From an uncultured Ruminococcus sp. (lineage in GTDB: Bacteria; Bacillota; Clostridia; Lachnospirales; Lachnospiraceae): a DNA stretch of 64,000 nucleotides. Within the stretch, counting starts at the first letter, position 1, and every line of letters begins with the position of its first letter. The stretch is taken from contig FMEL01000009.1 in NCBI GenBank assembly GCA_900066355.1, forward strand, positions 84,433 through 148,432, written 5' to 3'. The position numbers were made by a program, and so were the translations under genes. The notes beneath the pieces are model-generated. The model searched no databases and was not told where the DNA came from. It saw only the letters and a program-made list of their open reading frames with translations. Of this stretch, positions 27,254 to 37,963 are shown piece after piece.

Positions 27254-28774
27254 TCAGTTCCAGTATTTTTTATCAAAGGAACGATACGATAAAGCTTCTC
27301 CTAAATGTTCTTTGTTGATTGTCTCCGAAGCCTCCATATCTGCAATCGTCCGCGCCACCTTTAAAATCCTGTGATATGCTCTCGCACTGAACGGCATATG
27401 CTGAAATGCCATCTTAAGAAGCCTGCCTGCTGAATCATCCAGATGGCAAAAATTTTCGACCTGCTTCCCGCTCATTTCTCCATTAAACTGAATCTTTTCG
27501 TCTTTAAAGCGTTCCCTCTGGATCTGCTGTGCTGCTTCTACACGCATACGAACCTGTTTCGTATTTTCTCCAATCTTCCCATTGCTCATCCCGTCGAAAT
27601 CTACCGGTGAGACATCTGCACAGAGATCCAGTCTGTCCAGAAGCGGCTGACTGAGTTTTCCCAAATATTGCCCTACCTGTGCCGGTGTACATCTGCAGCG
27701 GTTCATATCCGGATAATATCCGCATGGACATGGATTCATCGCTGCACATAACATAAAATGTGCCGGAAAATCATACGTTCCATAAACACGCGAAATATGG
27801 ATCACCTTATCTTCCAGTGGCTGCCTGAGGATTTCCAGACTTCTTCTGGAGAACTCCGGCATCTCATCCAGAAACAATACCCCTCGGTGTGCCAGCGTGA
27901 TTTCGCCCGGCCGGGGATTCCTTCCGCCGCCTGCCAGGGCCTGCGCAGAGCAGGTATGGTGTGGACTTCGAAATGGTCGGATACGGATCAGCGGATCTTC
28001 TGCCGGCAGTAATCCGGCAATACTGTAGATCTTCGTCAGTTCCAACCCCTCTTCTACCGTAAGTTCCGGCATGATTCCGGGAATCCGTCTGGCAATCATC
28101 GTCTTACCGGCTCCCGGCGGACCAATCATCAGAAGATTATGAAATCCACTGACAGCAATCTCTACTGCCCTTTTCAGACTTTCCTGTCCATGAATCTCAC
28201 AAAAATCCACAGAATTTTCCTGTGGTGATTTTTTCCCTGTCTCCACTGCTTTTTTGTAAGAATCCGGTGCACTGACATAACGGATCATCTCCTGCAGATC
28301 AGCTACGCCGATCACCTTCATATCCGGAATCAGATGTGCTTCTTTCAGATTGTCATACGGAACCACACAGAAACGACATTTTTCTTCACGCGCCCGAATG
28401 ATCATCGGCAAAATCCCGGAAACTGCATGAATTTCTCCGTTCAGGCCAATCTCTCCGGCCATCATTACATTTCCCAGTTGTTCCGCAGAAAGTACTCCGG
28501 CAGCCGCAAGTACAGCCGCTGCCAGCGGAAGATCAAAACCTGCGCCCTCCTTCCTGATATCCGCCGGTGCCAGATTTACGGTGATTCTCTTGGGCGGGAG
28601 CGCGATCCCGTTATTCTTGAGGGCTGTACGTACACGATCCTGCGCTTCTTTTACTTGGGTCGATGGCAGTCCGACCATAGTAAAGGAAGGAAGTCCATCA
28701 CTTACATCTGCTTCAACCTTTATAAGATGAACTTCCATCCCCGAAATAGCTGCTGAAAAAACACTTGCAAACAT
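27254..28774 (-). CDS. comM: ComM/YifB-family AAA+ ATPase
   Basis: 506 residues: an N-terminal Lon-protease-like fold (SAAISGMEVHLIKVEADVSDGLPSF), a Mg-chelatase type AAA+ core with Walker A GPPGAGKT near 218 and Walker B VLFLDEMPEF, a zinc-binding CPCG/CRCT segment and a C-terminal helical domain. ComM is a hexameric branch-migration helicase that aids integration of transformed DNA. It leads the comM-dprA-topA run from a promoter about 170 bases upstream. Confidence 0.96.
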   Translation of the reverse strand: MFASVFSAAISGMEVHLIKVEADVSDGLPSFTMVGLPSTQVKEAQDRVRTALKNNGIALPPKRITVNLAPADIRKEGAGFDLPLAAAVLAAAGVLSAEQLGNVMMAGEIGLNGEIHAVSGILPMIIRAREEKCRFCVVPYDNLKEAHLIPDMKVIGVADLQEMIRYVSAPDSYKKAVETGKKSPQENSVDFCEIHGQESLKRAVEIAVSGFHNLLMIGPPGAGKTMIARRIPGIMPELTVEEGLELTKIYSIAGLLPAEDPLIRIRPFRSPHHTCSAQALAGGGRNPRPGEITLAHRGVLFLDEMPEFSRRSLEILRQPLEDKVIHISRVYGTYDFPAHFMLCAAMNPCPCGYYPDMNRCRCTPAQVGQYLGKLSQPLLDRLDLCADVSPVDFDGMSNGKIGENTKQVRMRVEAAQQIQRERFKDEKIQFNGEMSGKQVENFCHLDDSAGRLLKMAFQHMPFSARAYHRILKVARTIADMEASETINKEHLGEALSYRSFDKKYWN

Positions 28775-28951
28775 AAATCTCCTTTCTGTCTGTAAATGCT
28801 CCCGATCTGCATTTTCTTCTCGATAAGACTCATATAAATCTGTATTTGGTTATATTACTCATGGGAATTTAAAGATTTCAGCCCTCCACAAATAAGAGCC
28901 GGCGTAAAAAGATAGATAGAATTTGTATATAAGCTCTCTGTATTTCATTTC

Positions 28952-28980
28952 ATTATAGTCCATTTTGCTCCCAAACACAA
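28952..28980 (-). promoter_or_regulatory. promoter of the comM operon
   Basis: Minus-strand TTGTGT (28975-28980), 17-base spacer, TATAAT (28952-28957). It implies a leader of about 170 bases in which I recognise no known regulatory RNA. Confidence 0.65.
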
Positions 28981-29030
28981 TAGCACATTTCGGTCTGTTT
29001 TATAATTTCAAAAAAACAGGAGGTGAGCTT

Positions 29031-29246
29031 ATGAAGTTTCAACGTATTCAGGATCTTCGTGTAGATTCTGACCTTTCTCAGCGACAGCTTGGTGAAATTC
29101 TGCATATCAGTCAGCGTTCCTATTCTCATTATGAAACAGGCTCACGTGGCATTCCGATTGAAATGCTCATCCGCCTTGCTGACTATTATGACACAACGAT
29201 TGATTATCTTGTAGGACGTACAGACAACAAAGCACCTGTAAAATAA
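29031..29246 (+). CDS. small XRE-family helix-turn-helix regulator
   Basis: 71 residues, essentially one HTH_3 domain: RIQDLRVDSDLSQRQLGEIL (helices 1-2), HISQRSYSHYETGSRGIPIE (recognition helix) and LIRLADYYDTTIDYLVGRT. The strong AGGAGG 6 bases before the ATG at 29031 decides the start. It resembles the DNA-binding half of phage-type or SinR-type repressors, without an effector domain. It is divergent from comM, so it could act on that promoter, but no operator is visible. Confidence 0.88.
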   Translation: MKFQRIQDLRVDSDLSQRQLGEILHISQRSYSHYETGSRGIPIEMLIRLADYYDTTIDYLVGRTDNKAPVK

Positions 29247-29267
29247 TCAGTTATATTTCATCAGAGC

Positions 29268-29312
29268 AAAAAGAGGAAGCCATCCCCGATCGGATAGTTT
29301 CCTCTTTTTCTT
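29268..29312. terminator. bidirectional terminator
   Basis: Arms AAAAAGAGGAA and TTCCTCTTTTT with inner ATCC/GGAT pairing. T runs exist on both strands, serving the XRE gene and the convergent YARHG gene. Confidence 0.82.
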
Positions 29313-29334
29313 TCATTTATAAGCTCAAAACTGC

Positions 29335-30261
29335 TCAGTTTCCTTCACTTACCTTTTGGTCTTCCCACTGCTGGATCTTATTGATGTTTGCGATTTCATA
29401 CTCATTAAAAATAGACCCCTGCTCTGCATCAAAAGTTTCCGGATCTATGGTTCCCTGATACCAGGATTTGCTGTTGAAATAATCCGCAATATAATCCGTC
29501 ACAAACTGTCTTCCATGACGCGCATAAATCTCATTTTTCGCAAGTTCCAGCTGATCCGAGGTATAGTTGGAAATTTCTTCATCTGTAAGATAGCGGTTGC
29601 TGCTCTCCGGGAAGAAATATTCCCCGCTCTCCGCAGTAACCTGCGGCTGCTCTTCTGACGGTGTCGGCGTCGCAGTCGGTTCAGGTGGGTTGAGTATAAC
29701 CTGATTTCTGCTCATGATACAGCTTACATTCGGATACACGGAAGATACCGGTTCTGCAGTACTCACCCGCAGATAAAGCTGTCCGTTATCAAATGTCAGA
29801 TTACCGGAGGCTGAATTTCCCGCTGAATCACCAAATGAAAATGCCGCCGCATTTCCGGCAACTTCTGCTGTTATGTCTGCCGACACTGCCTGCGTCTGTC
29901 CTGCATCCGTCTGATAAAAACTAAATGACACCGCATTCTGACTGATGTTGTAAACATTGATCGTTACAAGTCCGTCTGTACTGTACCAGTAATCCCAGAA
30001 ATCATCCGGATTAAATGTAACTCTCTGCTCCGGGACCGGAGTTGGTGTTGCTGTCGGCCGCGGTGTCGGACTTGGAGACGGTATCGCCGTAGGCTCCGGG
30101 GTCGGAGTCAGTTTCGCCGCATTTTCAATTGCTTCTTTTTTTTGCTGCGCTTCTCTTGCACTTTTCTGAAAACTCGCTAGAAGAAGAGCTGCTGCTGCAA
30201 ACATAATAAAGATTGATATCAGGATGATAAGCAATATTTTCAGCCTGTTTTTTCTTCTCAT
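29335..30261 (-). CDS. membrane-anchored YARHG-domain protein
   Basis: About 308 residues: a basic start MRRKNRLK, one membrane segment (ILLIILISIFIMFAAAALLLA), a Pro/Thr-rich outside spacer with TPTP-type repeats, a beta-rich middle region and a C-terminal YARHG domain with the signature LELAKNEIYARHGRQF and later YFNSKSWYQG. YARHG is an extracytoplasmic domain of unknown role, often in cell-wall-associated proteins. The ATG at 30261 has AGAGGTGG upstream; the longer frame starts at a GTG inside that site. Confidence 0.85.
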   Translation of the reverse strand: MRRKNRLKILLIILISIFIMFAAAALLLASFQKSAREAQQKKEAIENAAKLTPTPEPTAIPSPSPTPRPTATPTPVPEQRVTFNPDDFWDYWYSTDGLVTINVYNISQNAVSFSFYQTDAGQTQAVSADITAEVAGNAAAFSFGDSAGNSASGNLTFDNGQLYLRVSTAEPVSSVYPNVSCIMSRNQVILNPPEPTATPTPSEEQPQVTAESGEYFFPESSNRYLTDEEISNYTSDQLELAKNEIYARHGRQFVTDYIADYFNSKSWYQGTIDPETFDAEQGSIFNEYEIANINKIQQWEDQKVSEGN

Positions 30262-30310
30262 TGGTACCACCTCTGTTCCAGTCTTACCTGTTGTTCTTTC
30301 TTATTTCTGT

Positions 30311-32266
30311 TTATTTCTTTTCTTTTATGTAGCCCTTACGATATGCATCCAAAAGCTGCATAAGTTCTTCAATACGCTCCCGCAGTGCCTTTCCGGTATC
30401 AGTGTCACCCACCAGGCGTCTCTTTGACGTATAATGTACAGACACTCTGTTGGATACGATGTCACTTTCTTTTGAAACGGCATCTTCCTTGGATGTAAAC
30501 GGTTCATGTGCACTTAAGATCAGCCCGTAGGAGTTGTAAATCAGAGTATAACCTGCAATTCCGGTCACCTTCTGATATGCCTTGCAGAAGCCGCCGTCAA
30601 TAACGATCACCTTGCCATTGCATTTGACCGGGCTTTCTCCCTCTCCCTGATGTACCGGTACGTGACCATTGATAATATGTCCATTCTCCGGAGAAAGGTC
30701 AAATTCCTGAAGCAGCGTATCCACTACTTCTTCATTTTCAAGCAGATGATAGTATGCGCCTTTCGTCTCTTTGTGTGTTTCTTTATCTGCTATAAAATAT
30801 CTCTCAAATGTGGTCATCTTATCCTTGCCAAATAATGGTGACGACGGACTTGCCCAGATAAACCAGAGAATATCCATCCCTTTTCGCTGTTCCATACTGT
30901 CCACTGCAAAAAATGCTCTTCTTACATAAGTCTCAAGCACATCATACAGTTCACGGCCTTTGTATTTCTTCCCGTAAATCTGGATTTCTTTCAGACTGCC
31001 ATCTTCGTTCAGCGGGATACATCCATGGAAAAGCAGATTGCCATTATATATCTTGTACAGACCGCCTTTATCCAGAAGCAGGCGCATATGTTTCTGAAGT
31101 TTTTCGCAGTTGCGGAAAGCTGTTTCCATACGTTCTATCACATCACGCTCTCCTGCGGTCAGTTCATACGGATGTTTCCAGTCAATCGTCGGAAATTCTG
31201 TATCCAGCATCGGATATTCTTTTCCGTCCGGGAGCGTCACGGTTCCCTTTACCGGATCGATCCTGTGAAGCAGACAACGGTCTTCCATATGGAATTCTCT
31301 GTGTCTGTGGATAAGCTGTCCCTCCAGCTTGAACTGAATGATAGAAATTGCCTTATGCATCTTCTGACCCAATTCTTTTTCCAGTGCATTATAATTGGAA
31401 GTTCCATTCATCTCAAATGCATTACACGGATCATCTTTATAAACTTCCATGGCAAAAGTAGCGAGTGGAAGCATATTGATTCCATAACCGTCTTCAAGAA
31501 TATCAAGATTGCCATATCGAATACTGTTGCGCAGTACCGTTGCAATACATGCACGCTGTCCAACGGCAGCTCCCATCCATACAACATCATGATTTCCCCA
31601 CTGAATATCGAGAGAATGGTAATTCATCAGACGATCCATAATAAAATGCGGACCCGGTCCACGGTCAAAAATATCACCGAGAATGTGAAGGTGATCCACA
31701 ACAAGGCGCTGGATCAGTTCTGCAAGCGCAATGATAAAGTTCTCTGCGCGTCCGATCTGAATGATCGTATTTACAATTGAATCATAATACGCTTCTTTAT
31801 CCAGAACCTCTGCCTTTTCCGTAATCAGTTCCTCTATCACATAAGCATAATCCGCAGGAAGAGCTTTACGTACCTTGGAGCGTGTGTATTTTGATGCCGT
31901 TGTCTTGCAGACTTCGATCAACCGATACAGTGTGATCTTGTACCAGTTTTCCATATCCTCTTCCGTCTTTTTGACAAGCTGCATTTTTTCTTTCGGGTAG
32001 TAGATCAAAGTTGCCAGAGCTTTCTTGTCACTGTTGCTTAGCGTATGACCAAATACATCATCTATTTTCTTTCGAACTGCTCCGGAGCCATTTCGGAGCA
32101 CATGGGAAAATGCTTCATATTCACCATGCAGATCCGACATAAAATGCTCCGTGCCTTTCGGAAGGTTCAAAATCGACTGCAGATTAATGATCTCCGTAGA
32201 AGCCTTTCCGATTGTCGGATACAGTTCCGCAAGTCTCTGCAAATATCTCAATTCCGCTTTTTTCAT
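30311..32266 (-). CDS. fbp: fructose-1,6-bisphosphatase, class III
   Basis: 651 residues, the length of the Firmicutes class III enzyme. Calcineurin-like metallophosphatase motifs are visible: FMSDLHGEYEAF, then HILGDIFDRGPGP, then WGNHDVVWMGA, and the later INGHVPVHQGEGESP. It hydrolyses fructose-1,6-bisphosphate for gluconeogenesis. AAGGAG lies 6 bases before the ATG. It is 84 bases downstream of polC; shared transcription is possible but unproven. Confidence 0.97.
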   Translation of the reverse strand: MKKAELRYLQRLAELYPTIGKASTEIINLQSILNLPKGTEHFMSDLHGEYEAFSHVLRNGSGAVRKKIDDVFGHTLSNSDKKALATLIYYPKEKMQLVKKTEEDMENWYKITLYRLIEVCKTTASKYTRSKVRKALPADYAYVIEELITEKAEVLDKEAYYDSIVNTIIQIGRAENFIIALAELIQRLVVDHLHILGDIFDRGPGPHFIMDRLMNYHSLDIQWGNHDVVWMGAAVGQRACIATVLRNSIRYGNLDILEDGYGINMLPLATFAMEVYKDDPCNAFEMNGTSNYNALEKELGQKMHKAISIIQFKLEGQLIHRHREFHMEDRCLLHRIDPVKGTVTLPDGKEYPMLDTEFPTIDWKHPYELTAGERDVIERMETAFRNCEKLQKHMRLLLDKGGLYKIYNGNLLFHGCIPLNEDGSLKEIQIYGKKYKGRELYDVLETYVRRAFFAVDSMEQRKGMDILWFIWASPSSPLFGKDKMTTFERYFIADKETHKETKGAYYHLLENEEVVDTLLQEFDLSPENGHIINGHVPVHQGEGESPVKCNGKVIVIDGGFCKAYQKVTGIAGYTLIYNSYGLILSAHEPFTSKEDAVSKESDIVSNRVSVHYTSKRRLVGDTDTGKALRERIEELMQLLDAYRKGYIKEKK

Positions 32267-32350
32267 ATTCTTCTCCTTTTTGCTATGTTAACACATCCTG
32301 CTTCTCATTCAGTAACCATAACTTACGGAACCGCCTTTATGTATGCAGGA

Positions 32351-35300
32351 TTATGCAATCACCCCATCAAACAATGAGAACTGGTTGGATTGCGGAATAT
32401 CCCCAAACAATCCCAGGTCATCCATAAGATCAATGACTGTTTTGCTGACTTTTGTCCTGTCGCGAAAATCATCTTTTGACAGGAATTTTCCCTGCTTCGC
32501 CGCATCTACCACGGCCTCGGCAGCCTTATCTCCCATGCCTTCAATACAGTTCAGTGCCGGCATCAGTTTCCCGTCTATGATCTGGAAACGGTTTGCCTTC
32601 GCACGATAAAGGTCGATCGGCATAAACTCCAGACCACGCGCATACATTTCCTGCACGATTCGCATATCTTTGATGGTATCCTGTTCTTTCTTTGATGCCG
32701 CATCACCTTTCTTACGCAATTCTGCCAGATAAAAATCCAGACGCTCACGTCCCATACACATCGTTTCATAGGAAAATGCCGTTGCACGGATGCTGAAAAA
32801 TGCAGCATAATATGCCAGTGGTTTAAATACTTTGAACCAGGCAATTCGCCATGCCATCATAACGTATGCCGCAGCATGTGCTTTCGGGAACATATACTTG
32901 ATCTTTTTACACGACCATATATACCATTCCGGCACATTATGTTCTCTCATAGTTGCTTCCCACTCATCGCGAAGCCCCTTACCTTTACGTACAGCCTCCA
33001 TGATGGTGAACGCGAGACTGCTCTCTACCCCCATACTGATGAGGTAGATCATGATATCATCTCGTGTACAGATTGCAGTGGAAATTGTTGCTTTTCCCTC
33101 TTCGATGAGAGTCTGTGCATTTCCCAGCCATACGTCTGTACCATGAGACAGACCTGCAATACGTACAAGGTCAGAAAAATACTTCGGCTTTGTATCAATA
33201 AGCATCTGCATCGCAAAATCCGTACCAAACTCAGGCACACCGAGACAGCCGAGCTTACAGCCGCCGATATTTTCCGGTTTGATTCCCAATGCCTCCGTAC
33301 CTGCAAACAAAGACATGACTTCTTTGCTGTCCAGAGGAACATCCCTTGCACTTAAGCCTGTAAGATCCTCCAGCATACGAATCATTGTCGGATCATCGTG
33401 TCCGAGAATATCAAGTTTCAAAAGGTTTCCGTCAATGGAATGATAGTCAAAATGTGTCGTGATGATATCACTGTTTTCGTCATTTGCAGGATGCTGTACA
33501 GGAGTAAATTTCTCAATTTCCTCACCTACCGGAAGAACAATGATACCGCCCGGGTGCTGTCCTGTCGTTCTTCGGATACCGGTGCATCCCTGAACGATCC
33601 GGTTAATCTCACAGTAACGCTTATGCTGTCCACGTTCTTCATAATAATTTTTCACATAACCGAATGCTGTTTTTTCTGCAAGTGTGCCGATGGTTCCTGC
33701 CTTGAATGTCTGACCCTTACCGAAAATAACCTCCGTATAACGATGGGCATTTGCCTGATATTCACCGGAGAAATTCAGGTCAATATCAGGCTCTTTATCT
33801 CCCTTAAATCCAAGGAACGTTTCAAAAGGAATGTCAAATCCCTCTTTATTCATCTTTGTTCCACATTTCGGGCAGACACGATCCGGCATATCGCATCCCG
33901 CCATACCACCGAATTTTTTTACTTCCGGTGAATCAAAATCACTGTATTTGCAATTCGGACAGAGATAATGCGGCGGTAGCGGATTTACTTCTGTAATACC
34001 AGACATAGTTGCTGCAAGTGAAGAACCTACAGATCCTCGTGAACCTACCAGATATCCGTCTTCGTTGGATTTCCAAACCAGTTTCTGCGCAATAATGTAC
34101 ATAACTGCGTAACCATTTGAAATAATGGAATGAAGTTCTTTATTCAGTCGGTCTTCTACGATCTGAGGAAGTACTTCTCCATACATCTCATGTGCTTTAT
34201 TAAAACAGATATCCTTCAGATCCTGATCTGAGTTCTCAATGACCGGAGGATATTTGTCCGGATGAATCGGCGATATCTTCTCAATCATATCGGCAATTTT
34301 GTTTGTATTTGTGATGACAACTTCTTCTGCCTTTTCACTTCCGAGATACGAAAATTCTTCCAGCATTTCTTCCGTCGTGCGCAGATACAGAGGAGCCTGA
34401 TTATCTGCATCAGAAAAACCATTTCCGGCCATAATGATACGGCGGTAAATTTCATCCTCCGGATCCATAAAATGCACATCGCAGGTTGCGACAACCGGTT
34501 TTTTAAACTGATCCCCCAGTTTGACGATTTTTTTATTGATCTCGATCAGGTCTTCATTGGACTGAATACGGTCATTCTTTTCATCTGCCAGCATAAATGC
34601 ATTGTTTCCGAGCGGCTGGATTTCCAGATAATCGTAGAAATTTACAAGTCTTGCAATCTCAGGTTCCGGTGCATTTCGAAGAATTGCCTGATACAGTTCC
34701 CCTGCTTCACAGGCACTTCCGATCAGAAGTCCGTCCCTGTGTTCCAGAAACAGACTCTTCGGTACACGCGGACGACGACGGTAATATTTCAGATGCGACT
34801 GACTCACAAGCTTATACAAATTAATTCGCCCTGTCTCATTTCTTGCCAGAATGATTGCATGATAGGTCGGCAGTTTCTTGATCGTGTTGACTGATACGTT
34901 TCCCTGCTGGTTCAACGCATCCACATCATAAATATCACGTTCTTTCAGCATTTCCACGAAACGTACAAAAATCTCCGCAGTACATGCCGCATCGTCAACC
35001 GCTCTGTGATGATGATCCAGTGATACTCCGACTGCTTTGGCAACCGTATCCAGTTTAAAACGGTTCAGCGCCGGCAGAAGGAAACGCGCCATACCAACTG
35101 TATCGACATATGTATACTCCTGAGGCAGACCCTGTCTTTTGCAGTTTTCGATAATAAAGCTCATATCAAAGTCCGCATTGTGGGCTACCATAACCGCACC
35201 TTCACAGAATTCCAGAAACTTCGGAAGTATTGTCTGAATATCCGGTGCATCCATAACCATGGAATCATTGATGCTTGTCAGCTGCTCGATTCTGTATGGA

Positions 35301-36826
35301 ATCGGTACTTTCGGATTTACAAATGTTGAAAAACGGTCTGTGATCACTCCGTTTTCCACTCGAACTGCACCGATTTCAATAATCTGGCATGTCAGCGGCG
35401 AGAATCCGGTCGTCTCGATATCAAATACAACAAATTTCCCGTCTATCGACTGTCCTTTGCTGTTGGTAACGATACCTTTGAGGTCATCTACCAGATAAGC
35501 CTCCATACCATAAAGGACTTTGAAATCAGAATCTTTCGGAACGCAGCCTCCCCATGCATCAAAACAGTGATTTGCCTCAGGGAAAGCCTGTACGACACCA
35601 TGGTCTGTGATTGCAATTGCCTTATGTCCCCACTCATACGCTCTTTTAACCAGATCTTTTGCAGTGGTAACACCATCCATATCACTCATCTTTGTATGAC
35701 AGTGCAGCTCTACACGTTTCTGCGGACTGGTATCCATTCTTGTACTGCGAAAATCTGCAATCTTTTTGATCCCGGAAATCGATCCGACAGTAAGTTCACT
35801 GTCGAAACGGTCAATTGTCGTAACACCCTTAAATTTCAGAAACGCGCCCTTTTTGACAGTCTCTGTTACTTCCGGTACCTGTTCGTTACGCAGAAACATC
35901 TTGATCACGATGGAATCTGTAAAGTCCGTCACAGGAAAAATAAGAATTGTTTTTTCGTTACGGATTTCTCTTGCTTCCACATCCATAACCTGGCCACGAA
36001 TAATAACTTCGCCCATCTCACCTGTGATGGCTTCCAGATTGATCGTATCGCCCTCAAAATCTCTTCCATAAATCACATCCGGGTTGCTGTCCCTTCGGAA
36101 GCCACCATGGAAATCTCCACGTGCACCTTTCTTTTCAAAAGTTTTCTGTTTCTGCTCCAGTTTGCCTTTGGCCTCTGCTTTTTGGCTGTCCTTTTTGTCC
36201 GATGCGACTTCTTCCATCTTTTCTTCCTGTGTCTCTTCTGGGGTCAGTTTCGCATGTTTTAATACATTTGCGACCTCCTGACGGATCTGCAGGGCTGCAT
36301 TCTTGCGGTACTTGCTTTCCTCTGCCTCCACAAACTGCAGGTTGATCTTAAGATTCATTCCGCATCGCTCGCAGAAGACTTTTTGCAGATATTCCACAAG
36401 TATCTCACTTTTTTCTCTGGAAATTACAGAGTCGGGAAGTGTCAGATCCATCTGTTCATCAGATGGAAAACTGATCTGCGAACGTTTGAACAGATTGTAC
36501 TCAAGCATATTATAGTTCTTCAGTTCTATTTCCATGCTGGAACGGTAAACATCCAGAAAATTCGCCGGAGAATACTGTTTGGACAAATGGAACCGTTCGA
36601 TCACTGTCACCTGCATTTCCAGCCCTGCAAAGAACTGTCGTTCAATCTGGTTTTCCAGCGCTATGATATATTTCTTATGGATCCAGCGCTCACTGTGGAT
36701 ATATACCCACAGTCTGGTCTTTGCCGGATTGCATGCCACTCTCGAAACAGTAACCATCTCAAGCCATTCCTGCAGCTGATCTTTCACTTTTAAGTTGGGA
36801 AATACATCGAAAAATTCTTTTTCCAC
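32351..36826 (-). CDS. polC: DNA polymerase III alpha subunit, PolC type
   Basis: 1491 residues. N-terminal domain 1-230 with a charged linker, OB domain at about 255-355, PHP domain beginning VELHCHTKMSDMDG (about 372), a DEDD 3'-5' exonuclease inserted at about 463-630 (FVVFDIETTGF, HNADFDMSF), then palm/fingers with SRGSVGSSLAATM, a four-cysteine zinc motif (CPNCKYSDF and CPKCG), and the catalytic PDIDLNF aspartates. This is the main replicative polymerase of low-GC Gram-positives. The start codon is GTG with GAGAGG upstream. ispG lies 15 bases before it. Confidence 0.99.
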   Translation of the reverse strand: MEKEFFDVFPNLKVKDQLQEWLEMVTVSRVACNPAKTRLWVYIHSERWIHKKYIIALENQIERQFFAGLEMQVTVIERFHLSKQYSPANFLDVYRSSMEIELKNYNMLEYNLFKRSQISFPSDEQMDLTLPDSVISREKSEILVEYLQKVFCERCGMNLKINLQFVEAEESKYRKNAALQIRQEVANVLKHAKLTPEETQEEKMEEVASDKKDSQKAEAKGKLEQKQKTFEKKGARGDFHGGFRRDSNPDVIYGRDFEGDTINLEAITGEMGEVIIRGQVMDVEAREIRNEKTILIFPVTDFTDSIVIKMFLRNEQVPEVTETVKKGAFLKFKGVTTIDRFDSELTVGSISGIKKIADFRSTRMDTSPQKRVELHCHTKMSDMDGVTTAKDLVKRAYEWGHKAIAITDHGVVQAFPEANHCFDAWGGCVPKDSDFKVLYGMEAYLVDDLKGIVTNSKGQSIDGKFVVFDIETTGFSPLTCQIIEIGAVRVENGVITDRFSTFVNPKVPIPYRIEQLTSINDSMVMDAPDIQTILPKFLEFCEGAVMVAHNADFDMSFIIENCKRQGLPQEYTYVDTVGMARFLLPALNRFKLDTVAKAVGVSLDHHHRAVDDAACTAEIFVRFVEMLKERDIYDVDALNQQGNVSVNTIKKLPTYHAIILARNETGRINLYKLVSQSHLKYYRRRPRVPKSLFLEHRDGLLIGSACEAGELYQAILRNAPEPEIARLVNFYDYLEIQPLGNNAFMLADEKNDRIQSNEDLIEINKKIVKLGDQFKKPVVATCDVHFMDPEDEIYRRIIMAGNGFSDADNQAPLYLRTTEEMLEEFSYLGSEKAEEVVITNTNKIADMIEKISPIHPDKYPPVIENSDQDLKDICFNKAHEMYGEVLPQIVEDRLNKELHSIISNGYAVMYIIAQKLVWKSNEDGYLVGSRGSVGSSLAATMSGITEVNPLPPHYLCPNCKYSDFDSPEVKKFGGMAGCDMPDRVCPKCGTKMNKEGFDIPFETFLGFKGDKEPDIDLNFSGEYQANAHRYTEVIFGKGQTFKAGTIGTLAEKTAFGYVKNYYEERGQHKRYCEINRIVQGCTGIRRTTGQHPGGIIVLPVGEEIEKFTPVQHPANDENSDIITTHFDYHSIDGNLLKLDILGHDDPTMIRMLEDLTGLSARDVPLDSKEVMSLFAGTEALGIKPENIGGCKLGCLGVPEFGTDFAMQMLIDTKPKYFSDLVRIAGLSHGTDVWLGNAQTLIEEGKATISTAICTRDDIMIYLISMGVESSLAFTIMEAVRKGKGLRDEWEATMREHNVPEWYIWSCKKIKYMFPKAHAAAYVMMAWRIAWFKVFKPLAYYAAFFSIRATAFSYETMCMGRERLDFYLAELRKKGDAASKKEQDTIKDMRIVQEMYARGLEFMPIDLYRAKANRFQIIDGKLMPALNCIEGMGDKAAEAVVDAAKQGKFLSKDDFRDRTKVSKTVIDLMDDLGLFGDIPQSNQFSLFDGVIA

Positions 36827-36841
36827 GTTTTATGCCTCTCT

Positions 36842-37897
36842 TTATGCTTCCCAGTGGAGCAGTTCCTCACGAAGTGTATCCAGAAGCTGTTCTTCCGGTA
36901 CCTTCTTTACGATTTCTCCTTTTTTGATAAGAAGTCCCACGCCGACTCCGCCTGCGATTCCGATATCGGCTTCTTTTGCCTCTCCCGGACCGTTTACTAC
37001 ACAGCCCATGACAGCAACCTTGATATCCAGCGGAATATCCTGTACCATCGCCTCAACCTGATTTGCAAGTCCGATCAGATCAATACGTGTACGTCCACAG
37101 GTCGGACAGGAAACGACTTCAATGCCTCCCTTACGCAGTCCAAGTGTCTTAAGGATTCGTTTCGCCGATTTGATTTCTTCCAGCGGTGCACCTGTCAGAG
37201 AAACACGGATCGTATCGCCGATTCCCTGGGACAGAATAATCCCCAGGCCTACTGCTGATTTGATATTTCCGGAATAAAGAGTTCCTGCCTCTGTAATTCC
37301 CACATGAAGCGGATGATCTGTCTTTTCGGCAATCAGCTCATGCGCTTTGGCGCACATCATAACATCAGAAGATTTGATACTGATCACCAGATTATCATAA
37401 CCCATTTCTTCGATAATACGAACTTTGTCCAGTGCACTTTCCACAAGACCTTCTGCAGTCACACCATGATATTTTTCTACAAGTTCCTTCTCGAGAGAAC
37501 CGCTGTTTACACCAACACGAATCGGAATGTTGCGTTCTTTTGCCACATCCACAACCGCCCGAATACGGTCTGTACTTCCGATATTTCCCGGATTGATACG
37601 TATCTTATCGGCACCGTTTTCCATTGCTGCAATTGCAAGACGATAATCAAAATGAATATCTGCAACCAGTGGAATATGAATCTGTTTCTTAATTTCTTTT
37701 AAAGCCTGTGCTGCTTCCATCGTCGGTACGGCGCAGCGGATGATATCACATCCGGCAGCTTCAAGTTCCAGAATCTGACGCACAGTTGCCTCTACATTTT
37801 CTGTTTTTGTGTTTGTCATAGACTGGATCAGAATCGGGTTTCCTCCGCCAATCTTTTTATCTCCTATCTGCACAACTTTTGTATGATCACGATACAT
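36842..37897 (-). CDS. ispG: 4-hydroxy-3-methylbut-2-enyl diphosphate synthase
   Basis: 351 residues from the ATG at 37897 (AAGGAGAG 7 bases upstream). TIM barrel with GGGNPILIQSMTNTKTENV at the start and the 4Fe-4S cysteines in SCPTCGRTR and VMGCVVNGPGEAKEADIGI. It makes HMBPP in the MEP route to isoprenoids. ispG-polC adjacency is common in Clostridia. Confidence 0.97.
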   Translation of the reverse strand: MYRDHTKVVQIGDKKIGGGNPILIQSMTNTKTENVEATVRQILELEAAGCDIIRCAVPTMEAAQALKEIKKQIHIPLVADIHFDYRLAIAAMENGADKIRINPGNIGSTDRIRAVVDVAKERNIPIRVGVNSGSLEKELVEKYHGVTAEGLVESALDKVRIIEEMGYDNLVISIKSSDVMMCAKAHELIAEKTDHPLHVGITEAGTLYSGNIKSAVGLGIILSQGIGDTIRVSLTGAPLEEIKSAKRILKTLGLRKGGIEVVSCPTCGRTRIDLIGLANQVEAMVQDIPLDIKVAVMGCVVNGPGEAKEADIGIAGGVGVGLLIKKGEIVKKVPEEQLLDTLREELLHWEA

Positions 37898-37963
37898 AAT
37901 CTTCTCTCCTTTTAGCGAAAAAGCGGAGCTGTCTATACCAAACAGCCCCCTCTTATCCATATA

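Noticed and set aside
27254..28774. Competence or defence island around comM-dprA
   Set aside because: Only the housekeeping pair is present, in its normal context with topA and codY; no uptake or defence genes.
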